DNA of 18,266 nt from CAZNDN01 sp964571815 (GCA_964571815.1 CAZNDN010000086.1:1-18266); one strand, 5' to 3'. Shown: positions 7,769 to 15,405, numbered from the stretch's first letter. Numbers and translations are program-made. Notes: generated from the letters alone by a model not told the origin.

Positions 7769-8030
7769 GAGTGCCCCCGCAACAAGACAGAACTCGGACA
7801 TCTCATCCGGCTCGGGGAGCACCATGCACTTCGCAACGGCCCGGTTCCGCGGAAAAAGAACCCGCTCTTCCTTGAGACGCTCATGGCGTGATCATTAACA
7901 TCCGGCCACGCCGAACCTGCCAATCCGGCGCCGTTCCGCCACGTAGAGTATTTTTCGGTCGAGAGATTCCCTTTCGCCATGGCGTCTCACGAATGCCACG
8001 GCACCTTCACATTCTCAACCGGCAGGTACT
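7769..8030 (+). other. Intergenic region with an in-frame extension of the activator gene
   Basis: These 262 bases carry no confident gene. Directly after the activator's TGA, the same frame stays open for 40 more codons to a TGA at 7889-7891 (HLIRLGEHHALRNGPVPRKK and onward), with GC-rich third positions like real coding sequence. It has no start with a good ribosome-binding site and may be a remnant of an older C-terminus or of a deleted gene. The remaining 140 bases hold the leader of the aldo/keto reductase gene; no convincing promoter or hairpin was seen. Confidence 0.3.
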
Positions 8031-9113
8031 ATGGAACTCAGCAAGATACTCATTGGTGCAATGCGATTCAAGGATCGCGACAGTGCCGTAGCTACCGTCC
8101 GCCGCGCAATTGACCGCGGGTTCAACTATATCGACACATCGCCCTGCTACTGCAGGAAAAGTGAGGAAGAAAATTCGGAATCGTGGGTGGGGGAGGCAGT
8201 GCGGCATCCGGACTATCGCGGAAAGGTCATGGTCTCCACCAAATGCTCACCGGGAAACGGCGGACTGCTCCTGGGAGACTTCAAGGGGGAGTCGGGCTTC
8301 GGTGTCCGGAACGTTAAACAGCTCGACCGCGTGTTTGACAACTCGCTGCGAAGAACCGGCCTCGACAGATTCGATTACTACCATCTGTGGACCGTGCACA
8401 CCAGAGAGCAGTTCGACGAAGCCATGAAGCCGGGAGGGTGGTACAAGGGAGTGAAGCGGAGAAAACACCAGTGGGACCACCTGGGCGTCACCACCCATGC
8501 CGACGGCGAGACAATAATCTCTTTTCTGGAATCGGGTGTTTTTCAAGCAGTTACGCTTCCCTATAACATTATCAATACCACGCGCCGCCGGGCAATTGAC
8601 TATGCCCTGCAAAAGGGAATCACGGTCATTGCCATGAATCCCTTTGCCGGTGGTTTTCTTGCCGCCGACGAGCGAATCAGGGAGATCGCTTTGCGCTATC
8701 TCATGGTCCTAAACGGGGTTCATCCGCTTATCGGGTTTGAGTCGCCCGAAGAAGTCGAGTATGCAGCCTGGATACGGGATACCATGGACGGAGAAAACCG
8801 TTCGGCCGATGATTATCTGAAGGAAATCAGTACCCTGATGAATACCGACGAGCCGCGCTGTACGGCGTGCGGCTACTGCCTTCCCTGTCCCGAAAATATC
8901 AACATCGGAGCGTCGCTATCCTATTACAATATGGTCAAATACCTCGATATGCGGGAAGCGAAGAAAGCGTTTCTCGACAAACAGTGGGAAGACGGGCTTC
9001 GCCTCGACCGGTGCCGGTCATGTGGTCAGTGCGAGAGCCGGTGTCCAAACAATCTGCCGGTCGTGAATATTATCGATGAGGCCAGGGATCTGTTGTACGA
9101 GCGGCCCTCGTGA
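8031..9113 (+). CDS. Aldo/keto reductase with C-terminal 4Fe-4S motifs
   Basis: A 360-residue protein starts at ATG with GGCAGGT 5 bases upstream. Residues 1-250 are an aldo/keto reductase TIM barrel with the expected tetrad: Asp35 and Tyr40 (NYIDTSPCY), Lys71 (STK) and His118 (YYHLW). Residues 275-345 carry two iron-sulfur motifs: C277xxC280xxC283xxC286P and C328xxC331xxC334xxxC338P. This is the ferredoxin-like AKR class found in many anaerobes, thought to reduce carbonyl compounds or use alternative electron donors; substrate cannot be read from sequence. It is monocistronic in this window and convergent with the next gene, with 28 bases between stops. It is slightly short for the class (these are often 370-400 residues) but looks intact. 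Confidence 0.9.
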   Translation: MELSKILIGAMRFKDRDSAVATVRRAIDRGFNYIDTSPCYCRKSEEENSESWVGEAVRHPDYRGKVMVSTKCSPGNGGLLLGDFKGESGFGVRNVKQLDRVFDNSLRRTGLDRFDYYHLWTVHTREQFDEAMKPGGWYKGVKRRKHQWDHLGVTTHADGETIISFLESGVFQAVTLPYNIINTTRRRAIDYALQKGITVIAMNPFAGGFLAADERIREIALRYLMVLNGVHPLIGFESPEEVEYAAWIRDTMDGENRSADDYLKEISTLMNTDEPRCTACGYCLPCPENINIGASLSYYNMVKYLDMREAKKAFLDKQWEDGLRLDRCRSCGQCESRCPNNLPVVNIIDEARDLLYERPS

Positions 9114-9127
9114 TGATATTCGGAACG

Positions 9128-9142
9128 GTCGTGCGGCACGGC
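9128..9142. terminator. Short hairpin between convergent genes
   Basis: GTCGTG, CGG loop, CACGGC gives a 6-pair stem (one G-T pair) in the 28-base gap between convergent stops. It touches the stop codon of the minus-strand gene. There is no T tract on either side, so a terminator role is only suggested by position. Confidence 0.3.
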
Positions 9143-9921
9143 TATTGCTGATCGTCCAAACTGAAAGGCGCCTCGTCGGCAACATCCTCCAGCACGGCCT
9201 GTGCTGCGCGCACCTGTGATGCGGTACCGGTTACGGCAAGCCACACGGCGCCTTCGGCGCCCGCCACCCCGCCGGCAGCCACAAGCCGGGCATCGGCCCC
9301 GCAAAGAAGCCTCACGGCCTCGATTTCGGTCAGCACCTCTCCCGGCAACGGTAGGAGCCGGGGTCCCGATGCGCCGGGGGAATTGAGCAGCTCGGCGAGG
9401 CTGTCGATATCCTCGTGTACGCGTTTCTCAAGACCGACCGGAACCAGCAGTTTCACCCGGCGGCCGACAACCGCCTGAATCGCGACGCCGATAGTACCCG
9501 CTTTGGGGTGCCCGATCAGCACGCCGGCACGCCCCGTCACCGGATCGAGGCAGTTGGCCCCCTTGACAACAACATCCCCCTCGCGGAGATCGTCCACCAC
9601 ATCGAAAATCGTCTTGCCCGGTTCCCGGGCGCCGCCGCCGACCACAACATCACCGGGAAACCGGGATTCATCGGGCAGCCTCCCGCTACCGGTGGTCTCC
9701 ATACCCAGCGGTCCGGTAATCCCGCGGAAAAAGCGCCCGCGGTCAAGACGTTCCGAGGAACCAATGGACGAAAGCAGCTCTTCGGCGACATAACCGTTTG
9801 TCGTGCCGGCAATTACTACAATTGTGCCGGATTGCAGGGCGTTCTTGACTGCAGGATGCTGCATGAAGGCTTTTGCGATGAGCCGTTTGCCGGCCGACGG
9901 GGTCAGGATCTGCTGTAACAT
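9142..9921 (-). CDS. Conserved protein of unknown function, Gly/Val-rich alpha/beta fold
   Basis: The start at 9921 is chosen because AGAAAGG on the minus strand lies 6 bases upstream; two upstream in-frame ATGs have poorer spacing. The product is 259 residues, without signal peptide or membrane segment, so cytoplasmic. It begins LTPSAGKRLIAKA and is dominated by short hydrophobic strands and glycine turns: TIVVIAGTTNGYVAEELL (about 34-51), FPGDVVVGGG, GDVVVKGANCLDPVTGRAGVLIGHPKAGTIG (the most conserved-looking part, about 110-145), LLVPVGLEKRV, and a C-terminal segment repeating GxxxAVWLAVTGT. It looks like a complete, well-folded alpha/beta protein that may bind a nucleotide or phosphate, but I cannot name the family. 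It is convergent with the aldo/keto reductase. Confidence 0.75.
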   Translation of the reverse strand: MLQQILTPSAGKRLIAKAFMQHPAVKNALQSGTIVVIAGTTNGYVAEELLSSIGSSERLDRGRFFRGITGPLGMETTGSGRLPDESRFPGDVVVGGGAREPGKTIFDVVDDLREGDVVVKGANCLDPVTGRAGVLIGHPKAGTIGVAIQAVVGRRVKLLVPVGLEKRVHEDIDSLAELLNSPGASGPRLLPLPGEVLTEIEAVRLLCGADARLVAAGGVAGAEGAVWLAVTGTASQVRAAQAVLEDVADEAPFSLDDQQ

Positions 9922-9969
9922 GAGCATCCTTTCTGATAGTGGGTTGGGGTGCCGCAAATGTGCAGAGCT

Positions 9970-10199
9970 TCAGACATCGAATGGGGCCGCCCCCGCTATG
10001 CGGCGGGCGCGTTCCGGCCAGGGAAACACGGACCGCGTTTCCCGTGGAATGCTCTCTTCAGCCGGCGATCCGACGAGCTTTGCTTGCGACGGATCGGGTC
10101 GGGTGTTATCCGGTCGGAAAGGGCCTTCCGCTCGCATCTCTCCGCCGGCCATTCCTCCCACGTCCATTTGGTTTTCATCCCGGGGCTATCGGAGTTCAT
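9970..10199 (-). pseudogene. Small hypothetical frame, apparently frameshifted
   Basis: From an ATG at 10199 one frame reads MNSDSPGMKTKWTWEEWPAE and onward as a charged, Trp-rich short protein, ending at 9996 in an Arg-rich, unnatural-looking tail. A second frame reads KLVGSPAEESIPRETRSVFP and onward to a stop at 9970 and looks more protein-like. One added base near 10080-10090 would join the good halves into a protein of about 75 residues. This may be a decayed gene or a sequencing error. The ATG overlaps the end of the preceding open frame, as in an operon. No family recognised. Confidence 0.3.
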
Positions 10200-10518
10200 C
10201 CTCAACCCCTTTTATCAATGAAACTTCGACGGCCGCTTGCACGGGCCCATCGCCCCCGGCAATAGTTTCGATCCGCCGACCCGCGTCTGCTTCCCGCATG
10301 GCAAATCCAGTTCTGTTGTACGGCCCGTTTTCTTCCTCCGCCGGCTTTGGCTCCGAAAGACCGGGGTCGCATGCTTCCCACCAAAAATACGAAAACCCCG
10401 GGCGAGAACGCCGATGACGCCGGGCGTGTCGCCCCGGAACGAACACTTCAAAGAAATACGGTCCGTTACCGCTTTTCGGCTCCCGGATCGCCGGCCACGT
10501 CAGCAGCCCCCCGGCTCA
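10186..10518 (-). other. Open frame continuing in phase after the SH3 protein's stop codons
   Basis: After the tandem TGA TGA that ends the SH3-like protein, the same minus-strand frame is open for 110 codons to a TAG at 10186-10188. It reads GPYFFEVFVPGRHARRHRR, then FSYFWWEACDPGLSEPKPAE, and ends AAVEVSLIKGVEDELR. The only start-like codon is a GTG at 10446 with no ribosome-binding site. It is either a separate weak gene, a decayed continuation of the SH3 protein, or chance. No motif is recognised. Confidence 0.3.
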
Positions 10519-10944
10519 TCAGAACAACCGTTCTGCGCTGTTCTGCCCTGTTTCCGCAATTCTCTCCGTCGTGTGCTTATCCATATTTTCCCGGAGTTCG
10601 CCTCCGAACGACCGATCCAGAGAGATTTTTTCACCGTACAATTTGTCGGCATCGAGGATATACACCGGTGTCGGGTCATCCGGATCCGCGAGAACTTCAG
10701 AGGGGTCGAAGTTGAATTGTCGGCCCGCCCTGACCACGCGAACCGCCCCCTGTGCTACCCATCCAACCGCTCCATCCGCCGAGCGAATCAGATACCGATC
10801 CCTCTCCTCCCGCAGGAGCACTGCTCGCTCGTTGGGTCCCAGCACAAAGGCCGGTTCCTGCTCTTCCGAAGCATGCCGTTGCTCAAACGCCTGCACTTCG
10901 CTGCCCGGGATTGGCCGGCGGACGGATGGGCCCGCCGTGATCAC
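10519..10944 (-). CDS. SH3-like (SH3b) domain protein, possibly truncated at both ends
   Basis: The frame opens after a TGA at 10951-10953 and the first usable start is GTG 10944, giving 141 residues; no clear ribosome-binding site is present. Residues about 32-72 (FVLGPNERAVLLREERDRYL, then SADGAVGWVAQGAV) match the bacterial SH3 pattern, with the typical GWV near the end. The C-terminal half (FNFDPSEVLADPDDPTPVYI, LDADKLYGEKISLDRSF, RENMDKHTTERIAE) looks like well-conserved coding sequence. There is no signal peptide, although related bacterial SH3 proteins are usually exported, so the 5' end may have been lost. The gene ends in TGA TGA with the frame open beyond. It lies 64 bases after the GntR/LacI-type regulator on the same strand. 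Confidence 0.6.
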   Translation of the reverse strand: MITAGPSVRRPIPGSEVQAFEQRHASEEQEPAFVLGPNERAVLLREERDRYLIRSADGAVGWVAQGAVRVVRAGRQFNFDPSEVLADPDDPTPVYILDADKLYGEKISLDRSFGGELRENMDKHTTERIAETGQNSAERLF

Positions 10945-11008
10945 ATTACTTCACACCCGTTACCCTCTTGACCGGGCACTGCCCGCGCGCGGCGATTTCT
11001 CCGGGGCA

Positions 11009-12583
11009 CTATTCTTCGCTTCCCTCCCGCGGAAGAAGCAGCGGCGTGGTTCTGGCTTCGGCAAGCGAGCCCCGATCCAGTATAGTGCACCGCGCGTGAA
11101 CCGTCCCGTGACGGTCAACCGGCACGGCCATGTCGCCGATAAACAGGTGAGCGACCTTGAAACCGACCGTGGACAGCCCGAAATCGACCGTTGATATGGG
11201 GAAATAGCGCGAAGTGCCCACATTGTCAAAGGATATGAGCGACATGTCGCGGGGAATACGGATGCCGAAAGTATACAGGAGCAGGAAGATCTCCTGGGCA
11301 ATGTTGTCGTTGGGAGCGATGATGGCCGTGGGTTGCTTTGTGCCGCACATCCCGAGAATCGACTCCGCATTGGAGAGCAACTGTTCCCCGAACGGGACCT
11401 TCCGATAGATGTCCCGTGCCTTGTCGACCCGTATTGCGAAAGGACCCGTAGCGAGGGTCTGCTTAATCTTCTGCAAATCCGGGACATCTTCAAACCCCCA
11501 GAAGTGCTCGCGATGTCGCACCGTGTGGATCGTCGGGCGCGGAGAAAACCGTGTGGCCTCGTGTTGGAGTGTAGCTATCCTTTGGCCGATCCAGTCGTAT
11601 CGGTCCGAGAGAAAGTGCGGCGCACCGAGCGCCGTATGTCCCAGCTCCACCAGTCGTTTGAGGGCTTTCCGGCACGCTTGCGGCTCGTCGAGGAAGCAGC
11701 GATAGAAGAACCCTCCCAACGGAAGCGACTTTCGATTAACGTGGGATGCGGTGTTGGTGAAGTCAAAGAAAACCACGGGCTTCTTGAAGCGCCCGAGCAT
11801 GATCGCTGTGTCGCGCAGGCCGGGCATTTCTTCGGCCTTGGTATACAGGATCGCGCCGGCATATCGCGAACCGAGACTGCGAACCAGCTCCAGCAGCGAC
11901 CGGCTTCCGTAGGTAATGAAATCCTCGGAGTCTTTTTCGGAGAGATGAATCAGCTTGCTTTGAAAGCCGAAACGATCCATTTCCCCGTGGAATGCGTTGG
12001 CAAACATGCTTGCCGGATACGAATAGATGAAATCGTAGGTGCTCCGTACACGGGAGATTATGAAAAGCATCACCGGCGCGCCGGTCGACTTCGCCTCGCC
12101 GCCGGTCCTCCGGCCCATGCCGCCGGGAGACGGCCCCACTTTCCATGTCCGACCGGATTTTCGAATGAGATTGTCGCGGGCAAGCAGCGAGAACGCTTGA
12201 CATACGGTATGCGTCGAGACGTGCCGTTCGGCAACAAACTGGTAGTACTTGGGCAGGTTTGCGTTGGCGGGATAGACGCCCTCGTAGATCTTCTTCTTCA
12301 GCTCATGGTACAGACTTCGGGCAACTCCCCCTTCGGCAGCTTCATCGCCCGCCGCGGCATAGTTGTCTCGGCCAACCACGATCGCCTTTCGCCCCTGCCG
12401 GCAGGAGACGATTCCCCTGCTCGCAAGAAGGTTCACCGCCTCCCTCATCCTCCCATAAGTAACACGGTAGGTACGGGCAAGTTGCGAAATCGAGGGAAGG
12501 ACACTCAGGCGGTCTCGGGTGATGACCTGCTGAAGTGTGTCGGCAAGCCGAAGGCAGGATGTGTCGACTGGTTTTGTGCTCAT
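11009..12583 (-). CDS. AraR-like regulator with two GntR winged helices and a LacI-type sensor domain
   Basis: A 524-residue protein. Residues about 10-72 form a first GntR-type winged helix (LPSISQLARTYRVTYGRMREAVNLLASRGIV, then a basic wing). Residues about 86-150 form a second (LYHELKKKIYEGVYPANANLPKYYQFVAERHVSTHTVCQAFSLLARDNLI, then SGRTWKVG). Residues about 168-510 form a LacI/periplasmic-binding-protein domain, with the signature PTAIIAPNDNIAQEIFLLLY, then GIRIPRDMSLISFDN near 430-470. B. subtilis AraR has one GntR head on a LacI body, so a doubled head is unusual. It is probably a sugar-responsive repressor; the nearby beta-helix/CBM operon is the natural candidate target. The start at 12583 has no clear Shine-Dalgarno. 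The long open frame on the opposite strand here is a shadow. Confidence 0.88.
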   Translation of the reverse strand: MSTKPVDTSCLRLADTLQQVITRDRLSVLPSISQLARTYRVTYGRMREAVNLLASRGIVSCRQGRKAIVVGRDNYAAAGDEAAEGGVARSLYHELKKKIYEGVYPANANLPKYYQFVAERHVSTHTVCQAFSLLARDNLIRKSGRTWKVGPSPGGMGRRTGGEAKSTGAPVMLFIISRVRSTYDFIYSYPASMFANAFHGEMDRFGFQSKLIHLSEKDSEDFITYGSRSLLELVRSLGSRYAGAILYTKAEEMPGLRDTAIMLGRFKKPVVFFDFTNTASHVNRKSLPLGGFFYRCFLDEPQACRKALKRLVELGHTALGAPHFLSDRYDWIGQRIATLQHEATRFSPRPTIHTVRHREHFWGFEDVPDLQKIKQTLATGPFAIRVDKARDIYRKVPFGEQLLSNAESILGMCGTKQPTAIIAPNDNIAQEIFLLLYTFGIRIPRDMSLISFDNVGTSRYFPISTVDFGLSTVGFKVAHLFIGDMAVPVDRHGTVHARCTILDRGSLAEARTTPLLLPREGSEE

Positions 12584-12625
12584 CGATAGTACGCCCCGGC
12601 AAGGAAGCCCTACCGGGAAGATACA

Positions 12626-12901
12626 TCATCGGAGCAGCCGGATTGAATCCAACGTCGGCGCGGGCAGGTTGAGCAAAAGGTAATGACGTTTCGGGCTGGT
12701 CGTTTTCACCGTTCCCGCACATCCGGATCGCGGTCCCGGGCCGACACAGGCGTGAAAGTGACGGGAGACCGGGAGGAACAAAAAAGGTGCCGGGTGCAAG
12801 AACTGCCGAGCGCCACGTAACAGTTTGAAATAGTGCGCATTATCGTGTTCATCAAATTGTAGCCTGACACGAATTCGCGGATGCTTTTCTCTGCGAACCA
12901 T
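12626..12901 (-). pseudogene. Possible gene remnant upstream of the regulator
   Basis: A 91-codon minus-strand frame ends SPKRHYLLLNLPAPTLDSIRLLR, which reads like the last strands of a beta-sandwich domain, whereas the first two thirds (Arg/His/Phe-rich) do not look like a natural protein. It has no good ribosome-binding site. It may be the tail of a deleted secreted protein, or non-coding leader sequence of the regulator gene. Confidence 0.2.
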
Positions 12902-12960
12902 TGCGGACTCTGCTCACATCCGGTATTCCACCGAAATCATTCGAGTTTTCTTTTCGTGCT

Positions 12961-12984
12961 CCCTTCGACGGAGCTCAGGACAGG
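12961..12984. repeat. Dispersed short repeat of the 'PVLSSVEG / DKLRTG' kind
   Basis: The minus strand reads CCTGTCCTGAGC followed by TCCGTCGAAGGG, which in one frame translates as PVLSSVEG. This is the hallmark of a short, partly palindromic interspersed repeat that turns up in intergenic regions and as spurious peptide motifs in many uncultured-lineage genomes. Only one copy is present here. Confidence 0.6.
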
Positions 12985-13108
12985 CGTGCTCGTAATCGAT
13001 TGCAATTCGGGTAATGAGCACCGAACGACATTGTGCCTTCGCTCGGTGAGGACATAGGACCTGGTAACCTGCTGTTTGCAGCGGGCTTGGTGGCAATGCT
13101 TCCGCGTC

Positions 13109-13138
13109 CCCCTGCCGCGGCACTCCCGCGGCGGGAGG
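13109..13138 (-). terminator. GC-rich hairpin 78 bases downstream of the first DUF362 gene
   Basis: The core stem is GCCGCGG (13114-13120), loop CACTC, CCGCGGC (13126-13132). It extends outwards through one G-T pair and further C-G pairs with a single C/A mismatch. No T tract follows on the minus strand. A counterpart with compensatory stem changes lies at the same distance behind the second DUF362 copy (18120-18149), which supports a real RNA structure, either a terminator or an mRNA-end stabiliser. Confidence 0.6.
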
Positions 13139-13216
13139 CCGCATCGAATTCTATTGGTGGGAACGACACACGTGTCACCCGGTCGATGGAGAACACGGCG
13201 CCGATAATACTCCTGA

Positions 13217-14443
13217 CTACACACTGACCATGGTGAACTCCAGCTCATCCCACTTTTCGGCAGGATACCCGAAATCGATCATGTATCGCTTCGTAAACCC
13301 GGCAACATGGTGGGTCATCTTGTTTCTGAGCTTTTCAAGGGTTACGGCATCCACGAGCGGAGCGCAGGTTCCCATGATAAGCCGGTTCGGCTGGCGGTCG
13401 AGAGTATACTTGCCTAAGTGGGTGCCGTACGGGCCGCAACAATGGCTGCCCCAGATCGAGTCAATGATGCAGAGCTGCTGCCGCGCCGGCGACGTGCCGA
13501 TCACCGCTTCGCTCTTGTTAATCGCCATCATGTAGTTGAATATGTCGATCCCCTCGAACACATCGCGGGGCTGCCGCACGAAAGTTCCGCCGTAGTGATT
13601 ATACATGCACAGGGCCGAGCCGTTGAGCAGGTGTCCATGGGCCTTGTTGGTGGCCATATTGACGATAATATCGATCTCGCCGTCCGCAATGGACTTCGCA
13701 CACAGATACTCACCCTCGAACGGCTCGGGGACCGGCGCCGCGGTCAGGCCGCCGAGCGATTCAAAGCCGCTGGTCAGCACAACCCCTTCGGGGATACCGT
13801 TGCCGAGATAGTCCTCATACAGATAGGGAACTCCGTTCACGACCTCACTGTTCTCATAATCCCAGAGATACCCCAGCCCGTCGTAGAGCATGATATTTCC
13901 CGCCGGCACGCCGAGGCCGATAAGAGCCTTGCAGATCTTGCCCACAATCGGCACGTGCACGGGAAAGAGTGACTGCGTATCCATCAGAAGACCAATTTTG
14001 ACCTCCGACCAGTCCTTGCCACCGTTCATGAATATCGTGCTCCATGCCTCGGAGGCCGACCCCGCTCCGGAAAGGGCCTTCGCACAGGCATCGAGGTCGG
14101 ACTCGATTCGATCGGCATCCAACGTGGTATTCTGTTCCTGGAAGCGCGCCTTGTTCATCGGGATATCAATGGGTTCGGCACTCAGGTTCTTCGTTACGGT
14201 AACACAGCTTCCCTCATTGCAGACGTCACCAATTGCCCCGTCCTTGTCCGCCGGGAAACCGGGGAATACGGCATTGTCGTGACAACAGACAACCCGGTCG
14301 TTGGGAATGGCTGGATTGATCTGCATGCCCTCCGTCCACGCAGCCTTCGCCCGTTTCGGGAACATGCCGTGGACCGACGCCGTAGCGATGCCCAGGGAAG
14401 AGAGTTTCAGAAAACCCCGTCTGCCGGTCTGGTTGTGTTTCAT
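13217..14443 (-). CDS. Tat-exported DUF362 family protein
   Basis: A 408-residue protein with AAGGAG 9 bases before the ATG. The N-terminus is a twin-arginine signal (R8-R9-GFLK, then a mild hydrophobic run, cleavage near RAKAAW), so the protein is exported folded and may carry a cofactor. The body resembles DUF362: GVPAGNIMLYDGLGYLWDYE, then IIVNMATNKAHGHLLNGSAL near residues 265-290, in the position of the family's lysine/histidine motif. Several Cys (CC near 52, CNEGSC, SHCCGPYGTH) could bind metal, but no classical 4Fe-4S ferredoxin motif is present. It is the last gene of the beta-helix/CBM operon, 62 bases after the CBM-like gene. A second, nearly identical 3' end lies at the right edge of the window. 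Biochemical role is unknown. Confidence 0.85.
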   Translation of the reverse strand: MKHNQTGRRGFLKLSSLGIATASVHGMFPKRAKAAWTEGMQINPAIPNDRVVCCHDNAVFPGFPADKDGAIGDVCNEGSCVTVTKNLSAEPIDIPMNKARFQEQNTTLDADRIESDLDACAKALSGAGSASEAWSTIFMNGGKDWSEVKIGLLMDTQSLFPVHVPIVGKICKALIGLGVPAGNIMLYDGLGYLWDYENSEVVNGVPYLYEDYLGNGIPEGVVLTSGFESLGGLTAAPVPEPFEGEYLCAKSIADGEIDIIVNMATNKAHGHLLNGSALCMYNHYGGTFVRQPRDVFEGIDIFNYMMAINKSEAVIGTSPARQQLCIIDSIWGSHCCGPYGTHLGKYTLDRQPNRLIMGTCAPLVDAVTLEKLRNKMTHHVAGFTKRYMIDFGYPAEKWDELEFTMVSV

Positions 14444-14505
14444 CGTGTTCGGCTCCTTGTATACTGTGTGATTGTTGTCATTTTCCAGACGGTGAAGAAT
14501 ACGCC

Positions 14506-15405
14506 CTAATCCAGCGCAACTCGTCGTTTCGTTGTCCGTGCATGGCCGGCGCTCAGCCTCACGAAAAACACGCCCCGCCTCAGGCGATTGTCCAGGGAAA
14601 GGGCGTGTGTTCCCGCCTCGCGTGTCCCGTGGGCAACCCGTCGCACTACGCGCCCTGAAGCGTCGATAAGCTCAACCGTTATTTCCTGTTGTTTCTCAAG
14701 GGCAAAGACCACCCTGTCTCCCCGAAAGTGCAGAGCATCGACGTTCGGCAACGACATCCCGGGCATGGTGCGGGCGGCGCTTGCGCCCTCGGGATACACG
14801 GTGATATAGTCGATGATGGGAATCCCGGTTCCCGTGCGCTGGATTCGGATGAAATTCATGTCCCGATCCAGAGGAACATCCTGGAACAACATATCCTTCC
14901 AGGTATACACCTTGTTACCTGAATCGTCCATAACCTGGGACGGGGGAAAGGTGATCTGGTTCTGCCAGAGTTCGCCGTTGATGAAAATGTCGAATGTGAA
15001 GTTCTCCGTGACTTGGATATGCCGGACGGAGAACGATGTGGCCCGGGGCACGGGCATGAAATCAACGAAACTGAATGTTCCGCACAACCCAACCCCCATC
15101 AGTCCCGAGCTGGGAGGGTTGCATTGGGGCTTGCCTGTATTGTCCCAGCATGTGCCTCCCCTTACTTTCTCCGTTCCATACGGATCGCAGATTTTTCCGC
15201 ACAATTCATTGAAATACTCAAGGCACCCGTTCCAGGTTTCTACAGCCTCGGATTCGATCCTGATTGAACCGTCGGCGTTGACCGCACCCAGGCCCTGCCC
15301 CGGATCGGCATGAACCGTGCCGGCGGCTCCCGACCCGATCACGATGAGGCCTGCTAAAAATATGGCTGAAAACCGTCCGATGACCCCACCTTGATTTGAC
15401 ACCAT
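14506..15405 (-). CDS. Secreted CBM-like protein with FlgD-like C-terminal domain
   Basis: The start at 15405 is set by GAGGAGG a few bases upstream; a longer frame starts at 15453 without such a site. The 299-residue product has a signal peptide (hydrophobic run ending AGTVHA, then DPGQG). Residues about 45-210 resemble a CBM6/35-type beta-sandwich: SIRIESEAVETW at the start, and RTGTGIPIIDYITVYPEG at the end. This part is Cys-rich (about 7 Cys), so disulfide-bonded. Residues about 225-299 form a FlgD-like/T9SS-type Ig tail (ELIDASGRVVRRV, then GTHALSLDNRLRRGVFFVRL). It lies 31 bases downstream of the beta-helix gene and 62 upstream of the DUF362 gene on the same strand. Likely a carbohydrate-binding partner of the beta-helix protein; the ligand is unknown. 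Confidence 0.8.
   Translation of the reverse strand: MVSNQGGVIGRFSAIFLAGLIVIGSGAAGTVHADPGQGLGAVNADGSIRIESEAVETWNGCLEYFNELCGKICDPYGTEKVRGGTCWDNTGKPQCNPPSSGLMGVGLCGTFSFVDFMPVPRATSFSVRHIQVTENFTFDIFINGELWQNQITFPPSQVMDDSGNKVYTWKDMLFQDVPLDRDMNFIRIQRTGTGIPIIDYITVYPEGASAARTMPGMSLPNVDALHFRGDRVVFALEKQQEITVELIDASGRVVRRVAHGTREAGTHALSLDNRLRRGVFFVRLSAGHARTTKRRVALD

Larger units (their letters stand above)
12584..13216. other. Gene-poor region between the regulator and the DUF362 gene
   Basis: About 630 bases without a confident gene. It holds the 3' hairpin of the DUF362 gene (13109-13138), a 'PVLSSVEG'-type dispersed repeat (12961-12984), and a weak minus-strand frame (12626-12901) ending 42 bases before the regulator start. 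Base composition is lower in G+C around 12830-13020. No convincing promoter for the regulator was found, although it should start in this region. Confidence 0.5.

Noticed and set aside
10237..11194. Plus-strand frames of 244 and 207 codons opposite the SH3 region
   Set aside because: They are Pro/Arg/Ser-rich without motifs and lie opposite the SH3-like protein, whose domain pattern is convincing.
11333..12589. 418-codon open frame on the plus strand
   Set aside because: It is antisense to the GntR/LacI-type regulator, whose domains are clear; the translation has no domain, and the openness comes from GC-rich codon bias.
13033..13227. Plus-strand small frame next to the first DUF362 stop
   Set aside because: The corresponding stretch behind the second copy is read in another phase, so the conservation is that of an RNA structure and not of a protein.
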